Notes: a model not told the origin generated them from the sequence alone. 64,000 bases of DNA from Cryptomeria japonica (GCF_030272615.1 NC_081411.1:211870744-211934743); one strand, 5' to 3'. Numbered from the stretch's first letter, positions 34,058 to 45,640 are shown. Numbers and translations: made by a program.

Positions 34058-37000
34058 ATGTCTACTTTAATTCCGAAAATTAAATTAAATAGTTCTAATT
34101 ATCATTCATGGAAAACACATATCTCGTTTATTTTTTGTTTCAAACACCTTTTGGATGTTGCTACTGATAAAACCTCTGAGCACACTACAAGTGCTCCTCA
34201 AGCCGACCAAGATAGATGGAAGGCTCAAAATGAGGAAGCACTTGGTTTAATTGGTATTTCAATGGTTCCTGATTTGTATGTTTTAATTGGAAATTGTACA
34301 AAAGCATATGAAGCTTGGGAAATTTTAAAAACAACTTATGATAGCTCAAATGAATCTCAAAAAATTCAGCTTCAAGATCAACTTGAAAATCTAAGGTATA
34401 TGGATTTTAAAACTATGGATGAATTCTTATTAAAGTTTGATTTTGTTAATAGTCAATTAACTGGTTTAGGAGTTACCCTAGCTGATTTACGTTTAATTCA
34501 TCCTATTCTTAAAAAATGTCTTCCTCATCAATTTCAGCAATTTATTACGAATATTCATGCTCAACTTGCTATTCCTAGCTTAGCTACTCAATTAACTTAT
34601 GATATTTTTCGTAATCTATTATGGCAAGAGGAAGCTAAATTAATTCAATTTGGTACTCTTAAAAGTAGTGAACGTGCTTTTATGTCTAAAAATACAAATC
34701 ATAATAATAATTTTAGAACCAATAATAATAATCATAATCATAATCATAATAATAATCACAAATCTTCTAATTATCAATCTCATTCTAAATCCTATCATAA
34801 CAATTCTGATAATAATAATCATAATAATACGTACAATAATCAAAGGAATAATTCTCAAACTAGACCCCATTGCACATATTGTGGGAAAGATGGACATATT
34901 ACTAATAATTGTTTTAAGAAACAAAATGGTAAAAAGTCCATGAACCAAAATAATCAAAATAATCAACAACATAAACCTCATTATAAGAAAGGTAATAATA
35001 ATGGTAATTCATCTCGTCATGCATTTACATGTACTTATAAAGTTTCTCAACCACTTGAGTGGATTATTGATTCTGGTGCATCTCAGCATGTTACTTCTCA
35101 TAAAGAATGTTTTGAATCTTTGCATCCTGATACTTCTAATATTCCTGTTCAATTAGCTAATAATCATAGTTGCAAAGTTGAAGCTATTGGTGATGTGAAT
35201 GTTCCTAATGGGAAATTACATGATGTTCTTTATGTTCTTGAATTAAAATCAAATTTAATTTCAGTTCTTAAACTTTGTCAAGATTATAAGATTAACTTTT
35301 ATAGGGGCATATGTTATATCATTGATCCAAACACTAATCATGTTATTGCTACTGCTAAAATGGATAGTGATAACTTATTCAAGTTCTATGAATTTGCTCC
35401 TCCAAAGTATTCTTTGCTTACTACTGTTGATTTTACTATATGGCATGAAAGACTTGGCCATCTCAATTCAGATTATATTTCATTGATGCAAAAAGAAAAT
35501 ATGGTTGATGGATTACCTAGTATTGTTCCTTCTCAAATTGTTTGTAATGGTTGCATGAGTGGTAAGATGCATAGGGAACCCTTTCCTCATGGTCAATCTT
35601 GGAGGGCATATACTAAATTGCATCTAGTTCATAGTGATCTCTTGGGTCCCATGCAGAATCCCTCCATCCAAGGTTCAAGGTATGCATTTACCTTTGTTGA
35701 TGATTTTTCAAGGAGAACATGGATATATTTCCTTCATAGTAAGGATCAAGTGTTTGATGTGTTTACTAAATTTCATATGTTTGTAGAAAGGCAATCTGGT
35801 TCTAAAATTAAGATTCTTCATACTGACAATGGAAGAGAATATGTCAATAATGCATTTAATGCTTACTTGAAATCTTTTGGAATTAAACATGAGCTTACCA
35901 TTCCTTATACACCACAACAAAATGGTGTGGCGGAATGGAAGCATAGGACGATTGTTGAAATGGCTAGATGTTTATTGCATGCAAAAAATATGGATTACAA
36001 GTTTTGGGTTGAAGCTATGGCTTGTGCAACTTATTTAATTAATAGAACACCTACCAAAGCCTTAAAGGATAAAACTCCTAAAGAAGCTTGGTTTGGTAGA
36101 AAGCCCAATTTGCAGAATTTAAGAATTTTTGGTTCCATAGCTTATGTTCACAAACCTAAGGAGAAAAGGAAAAAATTAGATGCTAAATCTTCTCCTTTTA
36201 TTTTTGTTGGTTATGATGAAAATACTAAAGGTTATGGAGTTTACAATCCTATTACTAAAAAGGTAAAAGTTGCAAGAGATGTTTGTATTGCAGAAAAAGG
36301 CATTCATGATTGTTCTAAAGTGGAGGATGATGAACTTGCTCAAAGCAAAGTTGTGCTTGTGGAGGACCAACCTCCTTCTCTTAACCCTACTCCTAATGTA
36401 TCTCTTTCTATTCCTTCTAGTGATAGTGATGATGATAATAATAACTCTAATCCTCATGACTCTTCTTCTAGTGATGAATCCATTACTTCTAAAAGAAGAC
36501 CTAAATGGTTTAAATCTTTAATTCAAGATAGTGATGAATACTTAGCTAGAATGGATAGACTTCAAGCTAGAAGAGTTAATTATTGTAATTATGCTTTAAT
36601 GACTACTATTATGAATTCTGATGATCCTAAAACATTTGATCAAGCTAAAAATCAACTACATTGGCAAAAATCAATGAAGGAAGAATATGATACTTTAACT
36701 TCTAACCAAACTTGGGATTTAGTTCCCTTGCCTCATGGTAAAAATCTAGTTTCTTGCAAGTGGCTTTATAAAACTAAATTGAATGCTAATAATCAAGTTA
36801 GTAAATTTAAAGCTAGATTAGTTGCTAGAGGTTTTTCTCAAATTGAAGGCTTAGATTATACTGAAACTTTTGCTCCTATTGCTAAAATGCCTACAATTAA
36901 ACTTGTGCTTGCTTTAGCTTCTAGAATGAATTGGCCTATTCACCAAATGGATGTTAAAAGTGTTTTTCTTAATGGTGATTTACATGAGGAAATTTATATG

Positions 37001-38182
37001 TCTCAACCTCTTGGTTTTATTAAAGAAGGTAATGCACACTTAGTTTGTAAATTAAAGAAATCAATTTATGGATTAAAGCTATCTCCTAGGGAGTGGTATT
37101 CAAAGATTAATTCATTCTTTCTTTCGCAAGGCTTTATTAGAAGTAAAAATGATCCTAACTTGTATATTAAACATAGTGAAGATGATATTATAATTATTAT
37201 CTTGTATGTAGATGATTTGATTCTTACTTCAAGTTCCAATACTTTGATTTCTAATATTAAGTTTCAACTTAATCAAAAATTTCAAATGACTGATTTAGGT
37301 CTTTTACATTATTTCTTAGGAATACAAATTTGGCAAACCTCTAAAGGAATTTTCTTATCTCAAAGTAAATATGCTCAAGATCTCATAGATAAGTTTAAAA
37401 TGAATGATGCTCACCATGTTTCAAGTCCTATTGAATTAGGCACTAAGTTAATGCTTGATATTCAAACTCCTCTTGTTGATCCTACTTTGTATAGACAATT
37501 AGTTGGAAGTTTGAATTATTTAACTCTTACTAGGCCGGATATTGCTTATAGTGTTGGTTTGGTTTCAAGATTCATGTCTAAACCTCAACAAACACACTTT
37601 AAAGTTGCTAAAAGAATATTAAGATATATTAAAGGAACTATTAATGTAGGTTTTTTTTATGATGCAAATTCTAATTTTACTTTAAAAGGTTTTACTGATT
37701 CCGATCTAGGTGGAGATCCCAATGATGGGAAATCTACTTGTGGTTACTGTTTTTTTGTTGGTTCAGGAGCAATTTCTTGGAATAGTAAAAAGCAACAATC
37801 TACCTCTCTTGGATCCACTAAAGCTGAGTACAAAGGATGCACTAATGCTTCCAAAGAAGTCTTGTGGCTTAGAAGACTACTTGAAGATTTGGGTCTACCT
37901 CAACATGAACCAACTCCATTGTATTGTGACAACCAAAGTGCCATTGCATTGGCTAAAAATCCAATTTTCCATGCAAGGACAAAACACATTGCTCTCCAAC
38001 ACCACTTTATTAGAGAACAAATTGAAGACAAGCAAGTTTCACTCTTCTGTTGCAAGGGGGAAGACCAAGTTGCAGATATTTTGACCAAGCCATTTTGTCA
38101 AGAAAAGTTCCAATTTCATTGTAAAAATCTTGGATTGCAACCCATTCAAGGGTTTGATGTAAACTCCCCAATTAAAGCTTAA
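34058..38182 (+). CDS. Copia B Gag-Pol polyprotein, intact
   Basis: 1374 codons in one frame from ATG 34058 to TAA 38180-38182. Residues 1-210 are a UBN2-type Gag (NYHSWKTHI, AYEAWEILKTTYD). About 210-270 is Asn/His-rich low complexity. A zinc knuckle follows, CTYCGKDGHITNNC, at C272-C275-H280-C285. The retropepsin DSG is at 338-340. The integrase has a HERLGH...CNGCMSGK zinc region and catalytic D527, D590 and E626 (D, then 62 residues, D, then 35 residues, E). RT has MDVKSVFLNG, YGLKLSPREWY and YVDD at 1050-1053. RNase H has FTDSDLGGD, STKAEYKG and LYCDNQSA. Order PR-IN-RT-RH is Ty1/copia. Oddities: AEWKHR where AERKNR is usual, and DSDLGG for DADWAG. All key catalytic residues are kept. 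Function in the cell: capsid, protein processing, reverse transcription and integration of the element. Confidence 0.95.
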   Translation: MSTLIPKIKLNSSNYHSWKTHISFIFCFKHLLDVATDKTSEHTTSAPQADQDRWKAQNEEALGLIGISMVPDLYVLIGNCTKAYEAWEILKTTYDSSNESQKIQLQDQLENLRYMDFKTMDEFLLKFDFVNSQLTGLGVTLADLRLIHPILKKCLPHQFQQFITNIHAQLAIPSLATQLTYDIFRNLLWQEEAKLIQFGTLKSSERAFMSKNTNHNNNFRTNNNNHNHNHNNNHKSSNYQSHSKSYHNNSDNNNHNNTYNNQRNNSQTRPHCTYCGKDGHITNNCFKKQNGKKSMNQNNQNNQQHKPHYKKGNNNGNSSRHAFTCTYKVSQPLEWIIDSGASQHVTSHKECFESLHPDTSNIPVQLANNHSCKVEAIGDVNVPNGKLHDVLYVLELKSNLISVLKLCQDYKINFYRGICYIIDPNTNHVIATAKMDSDNLFKFYEFAPPKYSLLTTVDFTIWHERLGHLNSDYISLMQKENMVDGLPSIVPSQIVCNGCMSGKMHREPFPHGQSWRAYTKLHLVHSDLLGPMQNPSIQGSRYAFTFVDDFSRRTWIYFLHSKDQVFDVFTKFHMFVERQSGSKIKILHTDNGREYVNNAFNAYLKSFGIKHELTIPYTPQQNGVAEWKHRTIVEMARCLLHAKNMDYKFWVEAMACATYLINRTPTKALKDKTPKEAWFGRKPNLQNLRIFGSIAYVHKPKEKRKKLDAKSSPFIFVGYDENTKGYGVYNPITKKVKVARDVCIAEKGIHDCSKVEDDELAQSKVVLVEDQPPSLNPTPNVSLSIPSSDSDDDNNNSNPHDSSSSDESITSKRRPKWFKSLIQDSDEYLARMDRLQARRVNYCNYALMTTIMNSDDPKTFDQAKNQLHWQKSMKEEYDTLTSNQTWDLVPLPHGKNLVSCKWLYKTKLNANNQVSKFKARLVARGFSQIEGLDYTETFAPIAKMPTIKLVLALASRMNWPIHQMDVKSVFLNGDLHEEIYMSQPLGFIKEGNAHLVCKLKKSIYGLKLSPREWYSKINSFFLSQGFIRSKNDPNLYIKHSEDDIIIIILYVDDLILTSSSNTLISNIKFQLNQKFQMTDLGLLHYFLGIQIWQTSKGIFLSQSKYAQDLIDKFKMNDAHHVSSPIELGTKLMLDIQTPLVDPTLYRQLVGSLNYLTLTRPDIAYSVGLVSRFMSKPQQTHFKVAKRILRYIKGTINVGFFYDANSNFTLKGFTDSDLGGDPNDGKSTCGYCFFVGSGAISWNSKKQQSTSLGSTKAEYKGCTNASKEVLWLRRLLEDLGLPQHEPTPLYCDNQSAIALAKNPIFHARTKHIALQHHFIREQIEDKQVSLFCCKGEDQVADILTKPFCQEKFQFHCKNLGLQPIQGFDVNSPIKA

Positions 38183-38189
38183 GGTGGGG
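38183..38189 (+). promoter_or_regulatory. Copia B polypurine tract
   Basis: AAGGTGGGG immediately after the Gag-Pol stop and directly before the 3' LTR. Short but correctly placed. Confidence 0.65.
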
Positions 38190-38489
38190 TATTAAAATAT
38201 TTAATCTTTACTTAGCTTAGGTTTATTTGTATTTAGTTTAGGATATTCCTTTGGACTTCCTCCATGTAATTTGTCCTCTAGTACATGTGTGAGGACAAGT
38301 CATTTCTTTTTATTTTCCTTTATTAAGGAATATTAGATTTCCTCCATAAGAGGATGTGGACACATGGCATACACATTTTATGAATGGTGGCATTCATAGA
38401 TTTGGGAGTTCCTTTGTAACTCCTCTCCTCATCTCTATTTAAGAGATGTCTCCTCTCTCATTTCTTCTTAATGACAATATTGTAAAGAG

Positions 38490-38570
<81 letters not shown>

Positions 38571-38760
38571 TTTTAGGCATTGCCTCATTCATAATATCAC
38601 AAGGGGTTTTTCTTTTTTTTTCCCCTTTCAAAAGTTCTTGTGCCTCCTTCACATTTGGGTGATTGCTCCAAGGTTTTTGCATTTCTCTTGGTAACATTTA
38701 CTTCATCAATAAACTTACTTGGATTTCATTTTTCTTTCCTTGCTCTTGTATTTCCTTTCA
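38190..38760 (+). repeat. Copia B 3' LTR
   Basis: TATTAAAATATTT...TTCCTTTCA. The initial TG of the partner LTR is TA here. The microsatellite is (CT)n followed by (CA)n (38493-38570), whereas the 5' LTR has only CT, so the CA run arose or was lost in one copy after insertion. The frame at 38446-38694 (Ser-Leu repeats) is a microsatellite artefact. Confidence 0.95.
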
Positions 38761-38945
38761 TGAATAATATGTGTTAATTAATGTAATTATGTGTTAATGA
38801 ATGGTTATGAATAATATGTGTTAATGAATATTGATGAATGTTGCGTATTAATGAATGTTAATGAATGTTATGTGATATTAATGAATGAATGTTACATTTT
38901 ATTAATGGTAGAAAGAATGAATGAATGTTAGATGTTAATGGGGAA
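38761..38945. repeat. TTAATGAATG-type repeats, 3' side of the CACTA element
   Basis: Starts with the right target duplication TGAAT of copia B, followed by about ten imperfect copies of TTAATGAATG / GTTATGAAT. Related words occur at 23330-23375. They may be subterminal repeats of the CACTA element, but no terminal inverted repeat was found. Confidence 0.65.
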
Positions 38946-39910
38946 TTTAAAGTGATGTTAAGGGGGGGAAGAGGGGGATGGGCCAAATGAGCTTCCACCT
39001 TCATGTGGTTGACCTTGTTAAGTAGAGAATACTAAACCATTCTCGAAATAAAGTGAAGCTCAATAAGATAACACAATTTTCAATATTTCATTATGTTGCT
39101 TAGTTAATCTTATTGAAAAATGTATATTGAATCTTAATTGTGGGGTCCAACAGAGCCAATACGAACAACAACACCATAAGTTGTTGGGTATAATGAACTC
39201 TCATATTGTCTTGTATGTACACTAACACTGAGTTGTTTCTAGTGTTGATATCAACCATGGCGCGAGTGAAAAAGTTGTGAATATGCCTCATCCTTGTAAG
39301 CTTTTTTATTAGTTGACATTTTCTTTAGCATTTTTTTAATTTTCCTTATCATTTTCTCTACCACTGCATTCTATGGCATTGTATTTGATTTGTTCTCTAT
39401 ACTCACATGACCTTAATAGTTCTTTTGAACATAATCTTCAATGATACCGATGAGGGACTGCTCTCAATTGATTGTTCCAAATGGCTTTGGCACCTCATTA
39501 CTATTCTAAATACCTTGTAGCAAACTATGTTTTCTCTTATGTTGAAATAACCTCAATCACTGTCTTATGTTTGTCTACAAATGGTGTTCATTAGTTATTT
39601 CTTGTGTTTGATGGTTCATTTCATTTCCATCCAATGTGATTATTGATCTCTACCTCTATAAATGATCCTTATAATGATTCTCTTCAATGACAAACATCAT
39701 TGTGTTGTTGATGACCATTTATGATTGCTACCTATGGAATCTAGCTCTTGTTGATAAGTTTCTTTCTTGTATATAATAATGATTCTTGATTGCTACCTAT
39801 TGAATCTAATGCTTGATGTTGTCCTATATGCTGTCAATCATTGCTGGTAAAAGCCACTAACTTGCCTTTGCTTGTACACCAATCACCAAGCTTGGTGTAC
39901 CACTGTCATG
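38946..39910. other. No gene seen
   Basis: AT-rich sequence with no recognisable coding frame. The right end of the CACTA element should be in this part, but I cannot place it. Confidence 0.4.
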
Positions 39911-41616
39911 ATTGTTTTACTAGAAAATTCCTTGGTACTAGAGCCACAAAATAGCCTTTTGATGGTCACTAATCTTTTGATGGTCAATCACTACTCTTTT
40001 GATGGTTGATAACAAACTCTTATTTCTTTCATCTTGTCACTATATTTGAAGCCTTGAAGATTTGCATTTGATGTTGCTCTAATACTATTTCATTTTGATT
40101 TGTTTATGCCCTTAAATTCTTGTAACCTCTACTCTAATACTGGCAAATAATTTCAAATCTGCCTCTAGTCAAACATGTCTAGACCTAGAAGTGTGAACCT
40201 TTATCTTCCTATGGCTTACTATGTTTGATGTTTCTCACTGTGTATGTTTGTATCATTGTACTCAAAATGGAGAATGGATTATGCTATCACTATTGCTATC
40301 ATCGAGTCTTCTCTTTGGGCACTCTTTATGTGAAGCGTTCCTATCAATATGTCCTTATCATGCCTTGTGAAGGGGCTTAGCTTTTGTGTGGGATTGCTCT
40401 TCACCAGTGAAAGGCTCATGATTGTATTTGTCATTGTGAAGTTTGAGAATATTTCTTCTTGACTTATCAAAATCTTCTCATGGCACCATTTTATCTTTTC
40501 TTGCTAATGATTTCTTGAATACAACAGTACTCTTATTCATTATTTGGGACTGTGAAAGACAGTGATCAAATTATATGAAACTTATTATCTCCCTTGAAGA
40601 CCACTCTAGCTTTGAAGGCCAAAAAAATTCTCAAGTTTGATTTCTCTTTTGTTAGGTCTGTGAACACAATTCTAGTGGTTGGGAATGAAGTTGGACTAGC
40701 AAATATGGACTGAGAACAAGTTAATGTTGTGTCTAGGGCATTGGAGATGATACTTTCATAGTAGGAACCACTATCAAGATTGTTTTACTAGAAAATTCCT
40801 TGGTACTAGAGCCACAAAATAGTCTTGTGATGGTCGATCACTAGTCTTTTGATGGTCGATAACAAACTCTTATTTCTTTGATCTTGTCACTATATTTGAA
40901 GCCTTGAAGTTTTGCATTTGATGTTGCTCTAATACTATTTCATTTTGAGTTGTTTATGCCCTTAAATTCTTGTAACCTCTACTCTAATACTGGCAAATAA
41001 TTTCAAATCTGCCTCTAGTCAAACATGTCACGACCTAGGACTATGAACCTTTATCTTCCTATGGCTTACTATTTTCAATGTTTCTCACTATGTATATTTG
41101 TATCATTGTACTCAAAATGGAGAATGAATTATGCTATCACTATTGCTATCATCAAGTCTTCTCTTTGGGCACTCTTTATGTGAAGCGTTCCTATCAATAT
41201 GTCTTAATCATGCCTTGTGAAGTGGCTTAGTTTTTGTGTGGGATTGCTCTTCACTTGTGAAAGGCTCATGATTGTATTTGTAATTGTGAAGGTTTGAGAA
41301 TATTTCTTCTTCCATTATCAAAATCTTCTCATGGCACCATTTTATCTTTTCTTGCTAATAATTTCTTGAATACAATAGTACTCTTATTCATTATTTGGGA
41401 CCGTGAAAGACAGTGATCAAATTATATGAACCTTATTATCTCCCTTGAAGACTGCTCTAGCTTTAAAGGCCAAACAAATTCTCAGGTTTGATTTCTCTTT
41501 TGTTAGGTCTGAGAACACAATTCTAGTGGTTGGGAATGAAGTTGGAGTAGCAAATATGGACCGAGAACAAGTTATTGTTGTGTCTAGGGCGTTGGAGACG
41601 ATACTTCAAATCTAAA
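39911..41616. repeat. Tandem duplication, two units of ~868 bp
   Basis: Unit 1 starts ATTGTTTTACTAGAAAATTCC at 39911, unit 2 starts with the same words at 40779. Both proceed through matching landmarks (CTAATACTATTTCATTTTGA, GAATATTTCTTCTT, AGACAGTGATCAAATTATAT) to a GTGTCTAGGGC(G/A)TTGGAGA block. Identity is around 95% by eye. No ORF is conserved. Unit 2 ends just before a gypsy fragment, so these may be remains of a non-coding part of that element. Confidence 0.8.
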
Positions 41617-41636
41617 CTAGCAATATCGCCCCCTCA

Positions 41637-42242
41637 ATGGTGCTACAAAATCACCCAACAATGGCGACAACCATGAATTTACACAAAATCGCCCCTCTAC
41701 AAGGAATGGTGTCAAATGCAAATGCTCACAAATCTAACAATGTAGCCCCCAAAATGATATCGCCAGCCCGGAAAAACTTTATCTATCCCTTCCATGTCCA
41801 TGTAGATGGATCCAAAATAGAGATATGGGCAATTCTACCACAACCTAGGGGAAACAAATACTGCCCCATAGCCATTACACACAAGAAACTCTCACAAATG
41901 GATAACAATTATACAACAAAAAAAGAGGCCTTAGTGTTGGTGTATACACTACCAAAATTTAGACACCATTTACTCTCTACATTTACATTTTATACTCAAC
42001 ATGGACCATTGAATTATTGCTTAAACAAACTAGTATCACAAAGAAGAATATGCAAATGGTTGGTACTCTTTCAAGAATTCGATTTGAACCTTATGATAAA
42101 AGCAAGGAAAAACAATCAAGACACTATCTATCTTTCTAGAATCGAAACTAAAGAACCAGATGACTACGAAGATCACACTGGCACAAATCTTTTTAGAGTA
42201 ACTATGGTATCATTAGAGGATGTAGCAACTTTACTATGCTAA
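41637..42242 (+). pseudogene. Ty3/gypsy RNase H fragment
   Basis: 201-codon frame. FHVHVDGSKIEIWAILPQP is the RNase H start of gypsy Pol (first catalytic Asp present). AITHKKLSQMDNNYTTKKEAL, KFRHHLLSTFTFYTQHGPL and RICKWLVLFQEFDL follow the family's usual order. No RT lies before it and no integrase after it in plus orientation, so only a fragment survives. The ATG at 41637 is not a natural start. Confidence 0.85.
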
Positions 42243-43952
42243 AATATGAAAAAATCTCAATCCTTTCAATTCTTGTTGTTTCCATTCTCCACACATTTTA
42301 GTGCTTTGAATTATCTTAGTAGATTTCTTTCTTTTTTTTTAATCGCTCGATAATTTATGCTATGCTGATTAGTTTTAATTCATTAAAATATTTTTGTTAG
42401 TTTTTTAATCAATTTAGAAGCTTTATAGAAGTTATATCATTTATCACATTTAATGTCAACATTGTCTTCAAGTTGTTTTATGTCATGTTCATTATCTTTA
42501 GTTATCATTTTGCATAGTCATAATTAATTAGTTCCATTTGCACAATTAATTTATTTTCTATATATTAGTCTATTAGATCATTATTTTATTTTCTTGAAAA
42601 ATTTATCCAAGTTTGTTTGATTAAATCATAGTGAATTTAATTGAACATTTGCATCATTTATAGAAAAATTATATAACAATCCATAAAACATCCCTGCATG
42701 TAGATCAAATGTATCAATATCATATATATACACAATGTCTCATATATACAAAAATCATCACAATTGTATCAAATTTTAGTTTCTATAAATATAATATCTT
42801 GTACAAAAATTTGCATCAATGTGTGTAGCTTGCTAACCCCTCCCATAGTGTTGTTACATATGTTAGCGGAGGGAATTTTCTAATGGAGGCTATAGATCAA
42901 TAGTATCCACTAGATGCACTCTATGATGCCCTTCATGGGCCTCTAAGATCACCCCTCAACTCTCTAATATTTTCTTTAAGGCCTAGCTCCTACTCTCTAA
43001 AAGTTGCAACGTGATCTATCAACTCCTATACTTTAGGAAGATCGAGGTAAGTGGGGATAGCAATCTATGCTCTCTAAAAATATCCACACATCTAATCAAA
43101 CTGCCTCTATAGAATTTCATGTGTCATCTCATCAATCTCTACTCTCATCATGACTTGGTCTCACTCTCGCTTGAGTGCAATAACTTTCACCATGAGATGA
43201 TATTTGTATGTAGTCATTGCCTACACATTGATACTCTTTGATCTTTTTTAGAAATGAGTGTAGATAGCTTTATAGTCCTTTGACTCTATCACACCCTAGA
43301 CTCCTCACATGTCACTCAAATATGTGAGATGGGCTCAAAAATATCTAGGTGTTGACCAACAATTTGTTGTGATGTATATTCAAGTTGCATTGCTCTCTTC
43401 AACTATATAATGGTGACCATCTTAGCGATGAGTCAATTGATAAACCTGAGTCACTCTCATGTCCTCATTATAAAATGTAAATAAATATTTGTATCACTAT
43501 ATTATCATGTATCACAAGAACAATGCATGAAAGAAATTATATTCAAAACATACCATGTATATAAACAAAAACATCATAAATGGTATATCACATAGTTCCT
43601 AGATCTAAGAGTTTGGATCTTGAGTAAAAGGTGGCCTCAAAAGAGCTACAATGGTAGTAATAGATGATAGAGTAGAGGATCTCACAATGGTTGCACCGCT
43701 CGACCCCCACTCTCTCCATCTAGCTTAGCATGTTTGCCAATATAGACAGTGCTATTAATCTAGGTTATAATCTAGGCCTCTCCTCTCCTAGATTCTCCTT
43801 CTTGTTGATGCTCTACTCCTCACTGAACCCCTATGCACTAGGATCTCGTCTAGGATAATCCATGAAAAAATGAGTGTCAATCCAATAGTATAACACCATG
43901 TGATGTAGCTTATAGAGTCACCCCTACATCTTTGTTTTTTTAAATAATTTGA
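42243..43952. other. No gene seen
   Basis: AT-rich up to about 42830, then pyrimidine-rich sequence with no open frame longer than about 60 codons. Nothing recognised on either strand. Confidence 0.4.
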
Positions 43953-44365
43953 ATGTCGTCGGAATTCCGACGGTAAAGCATGACATGTCCGACGAGCGTG
44001 CTATATGCCCGACAACATTGGCTCGTCGTATGGGTGGTAGAGACCGTCATAATTCCAACGGTAAGGACTAACACGTCCGACGGGCATGCTATATGCCCAA
44101 CAGTATTGGCTCGTTGGATGGATGGCAAAATACCATCGGAATTCTAATTGGAAAGAGTAACACGTCCGACAGGCGTGTTATATACTCGACGACATCGGCT
44201 TCTCAAAATGGCGGTCACATTCACCGTCGGAGGTGTCCTGGTTTCCGTCGGAATTTCAACGACCTAAAGTAATGTCGAAACATCCAACGACAAGTTTTCA
44301 ACGACGATTTTGGTTGGCTGTTAGACGAAATGCAATCGAAAATCCGACGAATTACCGTCGGAATT
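43953..44365. repeat. ~88-bp tandem repeats with CGTCGGAATTCCGACG-type palindromes
   Basis: Three full units (landmark CGTGCTATATGCCC at 43997, 44085 and 44174) and a partial fourth. Each starts with a CGTCGGAATTCC-like palindrome and contains CACGTCCGAC. Closely spaced CCGTCGGAATT words of this type are familiar from subterminal regions of plant CACTA elements. No terminus was found, so the element identity is inferred. Confidence 0.75.
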
Positions 44366-45001
44366 CAACCCCAAATGTACTATTGTTTTTATAAAATTTA
44401 ATTTCCTTATTATAACATTTTCTTCACCATCTTTTATATTTTTTCCTTTGTTTTAATTTTTCAATTAACTCCATATCTTTTATTTTATTTTGAAGGACCC
44501 TTTTTATTCCAAGCATAGTTTTTTATTTTGTAATAACCAATTTGCCTACTCTTTTCATTCTTAAATTTTTAACCTTCCATAGTTTATTAAAAAAATTACC
44601 TTTTAATTTCTTCAATTTCATTACACCTCAACTTACCTCCCCTAAAACTTTGCTTTTTACTTTCTTTTTCATCTTCATTTTTAAATTTTTAATCTTTAAG
44701 ACTCCATGGTGATTTCTTCCTTTGAGTTTTTAAATCTTGCCAACTCTTTTTTTCTCCTTGTCAGCCTTCTGTCTTTTGGTTTGTATGTCACCTTCCACTG
44801 TTTCTTTTCTCTGTCTCCCCTAGGCCCATCTTGGGGTCTCATTTTTCAAAGTCATATCACCACCAACTGGTAAACGACAAAAGCTTATAGCACTCCAACT
44901 CACAACATGTGCCCACATACTCTAAATAAAAACATTTATCCAACAAAGAGTGCAGATCCAATACCTTTATAATGCTTATCGATGTATCGACCTCCGTACT
45001 G
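44366..45001. other. No gene seen
   Basis: Strongly AT-rich, T-rich on the plus strand. No coding frame. Confidence 0.5.
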
Positions 45002-45640
45002 CTAGTACCACGTGACCTCTTCTACATTGACTTGTGGTGGCTCAAGTAGGTTAGGTATCACTCGCCACAACGAGTTTGATGCAAGCACTCCATAATTAGA
45101 ATGCATTTCAATGACAAAACAATCATCTACCTTGATTATGACCTTGAGACATGGTGCAACCATCTTCCCATACTCTACCAAATCAATTTCTTCTTCTAAG
45201 TCATCCATTGGTTCTTCCTTTGCCACTTGTTCCTCCCTTCTTTTCCTCTCGACTTCCTCATCGATCTCATAGTCCAACTAACCTTGGTGTGTTCCCTTGT
45301 ACAATGCCTTCCATTTCCAATACCCATCAAGTCCTACCCATAATACACGTATTCCAAAATAGGCATTTGTTAGGTTTTTAATTGTATGGTATGGCAATGC
45401 CTTCCACATGCTTCCTTGCCAACCTTTTCTCAAGTGATGTTGTAGGTTTAGCCCACTCCTCATCAAGTTTGTAAGGTTGCTCTAGGTTTGGTCCATTCGT
45501 CATCAAGTCTAAAAAGTTGCTCCAGGTTCAGCAAAGTCCTCATCAAGTTTGTATGATTGCTCCTAGATTATTGGGTCTTCTTCCAGTACCCCATTCCTCC
45601 CAACTGTACAATCACTGTGAGTAGCATATCCCAACATGTT
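45002..45640 (-). other. Unassigned minus-strand frames downstream of a gypsy integrase remnant
   Basis: A 91-codon frame (45002-45277) with a charged RRKREEQ-like start and EEIDLVEYGKMV follows, on the minus strand, a frame at 45278-45466. Three ~40-bp units built on AACTTGATGA...GAGCAAC lie near 45450-45570. They are just 3' of the integrase remnant and may be the tail of that element. I recognise no domain. Confidence 0.35.

Larger units (their letters stand above)
23376..38760 (+). mobile_element. Copia LTR retrotransposon B, intact Gag-Pol, split by nested element C
   Basis: LTRs 566 bp (23376-23941) and 571 bp (38190-38760), target duplication TGAAT on both sides, tRNA-Met type primer site, leader with hairpins, and one uninterrupted Gag-Pol ORF. 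Without element C (8514 bp plus duplicated GCTTC) it would be about 6.9 kb, a normal copia length. LTRs differ by roughly ten substitutions plus microsatellite length, around 2% by eye. The nested insertion separates the primer site from the rest of the leader and gag, so this copy is probably immobile despite its intact ORF. Confidence 0.95.

Noticed and set aside
34640-34981. Ile/Met-rich minus-strand frame
   Set aside because: Antisense shadow of the Asn/His-rich part of copia B Gag.
38446-38694. Ser-Leu and Thr-His repeat protein
   Set aside because: Translation of the CT and CA microsatellite in the LTR.
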